Assembly: GCF_022539665.2 (NCBI RefSeq)
Contig: NC_081336.1
Coordinates: 5,996,278 to 6,060,277 of the forward strand
Reading direction: 5' to 3'
Source of the DNA: Daphnia carinata
Taxonomy: Eukaryota > Arthropoda > Branchiopoda > Diplostraca > Daphniidae
Length of the DNA: 64,000 bases
This document shows, one piece after another, positions 58,736-64,000 of the stretch. The position numbers and the translations under genes are program-made. Positions within the stretch are counted from its first letter, which is position 1; each line of letters starts with the position of its first letter. The notes under the pieces were generated by a model. It saw only the letters and a list, made by a program, of their open reading frames with translations, searched no databases and was not told the DNA's origin.

Positions 58736-61700
58736 GTGTCTAACCTGAACGTGGTCGAGTTCTTTAAAAATAATTCTAACAGTAACTACTACCTAGTGTC
58801 AAAGTTTGTGAAAAGTGAATTTTAAATGCGCCGATAATAGACTGGCCGTAAACGGGATACAATCAACATTTGTCTCACGATTGAGACTCCATCCGCATGA
58901 CATTTGTTCGTCTAAAGGAAATTCCTGATTTTAGTTTGACGATCATATCTCTACTGTTCCATTTCTAAATGGAAAACCATTCATGCAACTTTTTTCATTA
59001 CATCTTTTGCCATTGTTGCATTTCTTTTTTTTCCCGCTCGCAATCTCACTGTCTCCCCTTTTTTTCATTATTTTTATTACACACATATTTCAATACTCAT
59101 GCTCCCGCTGTATGAGAAATTCCAGAATTTTAGGAGCGGTTAGCAACTGGATTTACCCTATTTTTTTTAATTTGCTTTTTTTTTTTGTCTTGGTTTTTGA
59201 CAAGTACCGTACCAGGTGTGCCAATCGCTTCTGTTAACTTTTTAACCTTTATTGCAAAAATGCATATCTTTTAACATGCATAATATCCGGAAAATTTTAG
59301 CTTGTTCATGGATGCCTCTGGACCCAATTTATTAACTGTTTTGATGCCTGATGTATCAATGTTGCGTGTCTCCTTTCTCTATTTTCGAAAATCGTTAATA
59401 GTATTTTGTCAGGAAGCATTGATTTTTAGTTGTCATATGTGCGTTCTTCTTTCTTCATATCTCTTCGTATACTGTAGAACTCTTCTGCTAGATTCACCGT
59501 ATTCAGCCAGACTACCGAACATATAGACGGTTCCCATACGTTTTGCTGACGAAATCCGTATGAAAGAACAGGCTGGTCGAAGAAAACAAGATGTCACTAA
59601 CACTGTGCTTTTTATAGCGGAAGTCTTTGTAAGACGTAGATGACGTTCATTTTTCGCCAACCAGCGGATTTCGTTTTTCAAATTGCTATCGTACGTAGTA
59701 GACGTAAACCCAAAATATATATATATATACATACAGTACTTATGTTTTTTTTGTATTTAGAGCCTTAAAAGCCACCTACCCTGACATGGTTTCTAAGCTC
59801 TGTCTGTTTCCTCCTTTTTTTTTTCTTTTTTAACTTGGCCTTTCCAGTTTATCCGTCCATTATTATACATGTGTAGTTTCCACGGTGTAGCGTTTCGTCT
59901 ATCTGTGTAGCATGCACAAAAAATACATACCAGGTGATTTCAAATGTTACTATACTTTTAAACTCGATTGCAGCAAGCTCACTTCCGAAATTCATTTTCA
60001 ATATAATCATAAAAATGTACAGTTACACTTGGGCTCAACCTATACTGTACTAAGAGTAATTCAAGGATTTTTATGGGATAACAGTGAAATGCACAACACG
60101 TAGAACCTTGAAGATGAGCATTTTTTGAGTTAAAACCTGGGGCTGGGAACGGAGGAGATACAACACAAAGTTCACCAAGTCGTCGATATGGTACTACACG
60201 CAAGAGAGGGCAACTGAAAGTAAGGTCTACCAGCGGCATCTTCGACATAAGAATAAGGGAAAACTGGGAGGGAAATGTTTGGGATGCTTCCATGGGTTGT
60301 AGACGATAATTGCAAAACCAAAATAGCAAATAAATCTATAATTAGCGTTCCGTTTCATTAGAAAAAAACAAAGGGGAAAAAAAAAAGAAAAGTGTCAATC
60401 TACGGTCCCTCGTTGATCGACTCGTCCCAATTTGATTCGGATGTTGCTACTACGTTTTGCCGCTTCCTCTCAGACTCGCCACTAACATCAGGGAAATGAT
60501 ATGTCAAGATTATTCTTGGACCAATCATTTTCTTTCGTCATTCATACTGCCGAATTTAGTTGTTTAAAAAAAGCTACATTAGCATAGAAGTAATAAGAGA
60601 AATAACTTAAAAAATAATCACTGATAAAAGACGAAAGGTCTTTAAATAGAATAGGCAAATGAAAAATTGGAGCAGGGAAGAAACAGAGTTGTTGGCAACA
60701 AATTCAAACGGATTCAATTTCAGTGATAAATTTGTGAGTTCTCGTGCATTTGACCGCGATCACTGTAAGAATTTATTTAACCTTCTTAATTAAAAATTCT
60801 AATATCAAGATCTCAAACAGAAAATTGGTTGGCGCATGACAGATGGTACGAAGATAAGAGGGATACAGTAGGATGAAATGATCTTACTGTCAAAATACGA
60901 TGATTGATATGGATAGAAGGATAGCTAGCGCCCAAGCATAATTGTCGTTCTTTTCGAACGAGTCTGATTTGAAACATCAATATTGCTGCAGATGTAAAGA
61001 ATAACGGACAGATACAGACTTATACCAAAATATCGAGAGAGAATTATTGCTTGAAGAAGAGAGAGAAAGATACAGAGAAAGTGTGAAAGAGAAATAGAGG
61101 CGAGGAATAGAGACTTTGAAAAACGAGAGGGAGGTTTTAGTTAACTAGATAGAAGAAGAAAGAACGGTTATAGAGATGTACTGTTTGTATACCTACAGAC
61201 GATCAGTGCAAAAGTGAGTAAGAATTTTATTTTTTTTTAGAATAAGAGATGTAGCTAGTTGAGTATTGCTAACTAACATCAGCACTAGGAGAAAAAAAAA
61301 AGGACAGATCGTATTGTAAAAATATTTCGTACAATTGTTGCTGGGTTGAGATGAACAGGCTTAATCTGTATAAACACGCCCGCAAATGTGGGACGATCAG
61401 ACGAAACGTGTAACTTTCCGTATTTCCTATGTACATTGATTGCTTTATTCACAATTCAAAATTTTGAAGCTTGTCAATAATTACGAAAGATTAAGCATGC
61501 AATCGTAGTCTAGCAACCTTAACGGCGGTAACAATAACTTTACAAGGGCTCTCCCCAAAATAACAGTCTATCACTATAAGAAAGTCTTGTTTGATGGTCT
61601 TCTTGTCATTCGATTTCTTTTCTTTCCCATTTTTTTTTTAGAATTTTGGTTGGTTTTCCTTATTTGAGTCTAGGACCAAGCATCAAGATATAAGGCACTG

Positions 61701-63021
61701 GAAATACAGTATACCTCAAAATTTTTTTGAAACATTTACATTTTGCGAGTGATTACGAAATGCCAAGATTTTACGTGACCGCAAATTCACTTCTTTTTGG
61801 GTATACCCTGTTCCATAATCAGTTTCGTTTTACGTGTGACCGACAATCCGTGCATGCTGTAAAGCCATTCTGAGGTCGATTTAGGAGATCTCCTGCGCAT
61901 TAAGAACACATACAGCCAAATCTTTTACTGTTCACCACCGCATCGTACCAGGTGAAATATTTCGAGATTTCAACTGGAAATCCTGGTAATTTTTTTTCGT
62001 TATCAAGTGATGGACGGTATTCGTACTGATTTGACAGTACTCCAAAATAACCGACAGACTTGGAAAATGCTGGGGATGTAACGTTTGGGGAAAAGGAGCA
62101 TGTTCAATGACTTTGCCCGATACTTAAGCCAAACGTAACTTGAAAACTATGATTTATCAGTTTTGTCGCTGCCGTGATTTTTTTTCTCCCTTTTTTTTTC
62201 CTTATTTGAGAACATCAACTGTAGATGTGCGCCAAACACGTGAAAGGCCGAAGAAATAAGCAAAAGAAAAATGATTTAAGGAGTTCTACGTTAGCTTTTT
62301 TCAAATGAAAGAGTTCTATCAGAAGAGTAATTGTGTAACAATAAACTACAGGGGTGTCGGGTTTAAATTTTCTTATGATATACCATGACTGGTATTTGCC
62401 TCAAGAGGATAAACATAACTAAAACACAAAAAAATTCCATGAGAATGAATATTAGTAAACTGAAGGGGTGCTAGAATAGCATGGGTCTTTTCGAATAAGA
62501 AAAGAAAAGAACAGGAGGGTGTAGGCAAAATTGACGTGAGAAGAATTGCATTTAGAGATTTTCTTTGTTATGCGCATACCCAGACGTTTGACACAACCAT
62601 CGCTTCCATGACGTCCAGTGAAATACCGGTATTAACTAACCATATTTTATTTGAAGGATGGCCGTATCTGTCTGAATCCTATACACGGGGGTAAAACCGA
62701 TAATCTCGTTTTCAAGGAGCGTACTATGATTAGCACTGTAGCTTGGCGCAAGTATTGAAGGCGTGTAGTTTAGCTATTGATGGGAGTTGTTGACGCATTT
62801 CTTTCTAAATTTTGTTTTCTAGTTACTTGTGGTATTATGAATTGCAGGATTTTTCGTGATTATGTCTGGTTGTAATGTTTCACGCTTGTAGGATCGGAAG
62901 ACTACAGATGCACAACTACGGATTTAGTTTCGCCATACAACGGCGATGGAGTTAGCTAACTCGTCGCGAGAGAGAGTTACGCGAGACAACGAGGCTGGTG
63001 TGTCATCAGATTTTGCAATAA
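58736..63021. other. MYRF 3' region and non-coding DNA
   Basis: A 4.3 kb region without a supported gene. The first AATAAA downstream of MYRF is at 60329-60334 and another is at 62340-62345, so the 3' untranslated region may be long. A purine-rich AGAGA patch lies at about 61020-61160 and short T runs occur near 59810-59830. A (TA)6-like stretch is at about 59716-59729. Confidence 0.5.
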
Positions 63022-63194
63022 TCAAACATCCGTCTCGACGGTGAAAACATTTGTGTTACTGATGTTGTTATTATAGCGGGTGCTGCAGTTTTGTTTCTTG
63101 GTCAGTGGCGTCTCTAGAAGCATGCCTTCTTCCAAGTCCATAATATCAGAACCACCAGAATCTGACAATGAATCTCGCTTGTTGCGTGCATGAC
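63022..63194 (-). CDS. Probable last coding exon of an unidentified gene
   Basis: On the minus strand a CAG acceptor (63197-63195) opens a 57-codon stretch ending in TGA at 63024-63022. It begins GHARNKRDSLSDSGGSDIMD and continues with acidic and polar residues (LEEGMLLETPLTKKQ) and a tail rich in Asn and Thr. The composition looks like a soluble, possibly phosphorylated C-terminal tail. No family is recognised. Upstream exons should lie between 63.2 kb and beyond the right edge; none was identified. Coding is inferred from composition and splice context only. Confidence 0.4.
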
Positions 63195-64000
63195 CTGTCA
63201 TCATAGAAATACAACGAAAATTCTTTAATATTTTTTTTCCAGAAGCATCAATGGGATTTCCGTTTGTCTCAATCAGGTTCGAGGTTTGGTGTAATATGTT
63301 CTATTACACAAGGTACTAGAAAATTGAAAAAGAAAAATATTGTGTAAGCAAATATTTAAATAGCTATTTCGCTAGCGAGTTTTAAATCTGCATAGAAGGA
63401 CAACGGGTGTTATTATCTTGCGACGATCCTCCATGCGCAGGTCACCGAATCGTCCGTCAGGATTACCGCATTACAGGAGATCGAAGTACATTGCGCACAG
63501 TAAATGGCGTAGTCATTTCGGCCATAAAGTTTACTGTACGGAAGAATGGGGACAATGCACACTGTTTTGTAAAAACCTGCACGAACTTGCATTGCCCTGT
63601 CTTAGTTCTTTCTGGACTAATGCTAATTTTGGCAGACATTCTGCATTTGTAAAATAGGTCACCGACTTTTTAAAAGAGATGATGGAAATTAAACTAGGGA
63701 GGAAAAAAACCTTTTGTTTTTCTGCGCCCGAAAATGAAAGATTAAAAGAATTTTCAGATTTGTTCCTAAAGGATTTCTCCTTGTAGCTTTTCTATTGAAA
63801 CATGATTTTTAAAAAAGGGTTATGGTATGCTCGTCTTTAAAATGACGTACTCAAGAGTTCAACCCTTTTCATATTTACTTGACTGTTGCGACTGCAACGA
63901 CCTTTTTTTCTTTCTAACTTTGAAGTTTGATAACAGTAACATAGAGGATCATATACCTAAAGTGCCAGGAAGGTAAGGACAGCTTGTGACGTGATTGAAA
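63195..64000. other. Right-edge region, no supported gene
   Basis: About 63437-63656 is open in two plus-strand frames and partly on the minus strand, but no product is recognisable. The rest is AT-rich. It may be intron of the minus-strand gene whose last exon ends at 63022. Confidence 0.35.

Overview
The window is eukaryotic nuclear DNA from an arthropod. Five intron-rich genes can be assembled exon by exon from clear GT-AG junctions. They encode animal proteins, and most of their introns are only about 55-100 nt long. The protein set, the compact introns and the Jing-like form of the AEBP2 protein suggest a branchiopod crustacean such as Daphnia. That species call is an inference, because nothing in the window names the organism.

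Layout, left to right. 1-9.3 kb is extremely dense in A and T homopolymer runs and microsatellites. Within it, on the minus strand, lies one secreted first exon (4725-5307) that ends in the start of what looks like an FGF beta-trefoil; its other exons lie beyond the left edge. 13.07-20.18 kb (+) is a MICU3/MICU2-type mitochondrial calcium-uptake regulator (13 coding exons, 474 aa). Converging on it, 22.32-25.82 kb (-) is AEBP2/Jing, a PRC2 accessory zinc-finger protein (6 coding exons, 754 aa). 28.32-32.98 kb (+) is eIF3a (12 coding exons, 1176 aa). 36.50-46.32 kb (+) is a PLD1-type phospholipase D (27 coding exons, 1095 aa). 48.54-58.74 kb (+) is MYRF, the membrane-anchored self-cleaving transcription factor (22 coding exons, 1252 aa). 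A probable last exon of a further minus-strand gene lies at 63022-63194.

For each complete gene the summed exon lengths are an exact multiple of three and all phases agree, which supports the models. The genes are unrelated in function (calcium uptake, chromatin, translation, lipid signalling, transcription), as is usual for neighbouring animal genes. No operon-like or defence-type cassette is visible. The FGF-like and MICU genes are divergent, MICU and AEBP2 convergent, AEBP2 and eIF3a divergent, and eIF3a, PLD and MYRF tandem.

The less ordinary items are: the sharp homopolymer boundary near 9.3 kb; an FGF-like exon with His8-Gln14; micro-exons of 18, 30 and 21 nt; purine-only 3' splice sites in PLD; a broken small membrane-protein frame at 27.3-27.7 kb; and several diverged non-coding repeats at 33, 35, 37-38 and 47 kb. 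I found no clear sign of a previously undescribed system.
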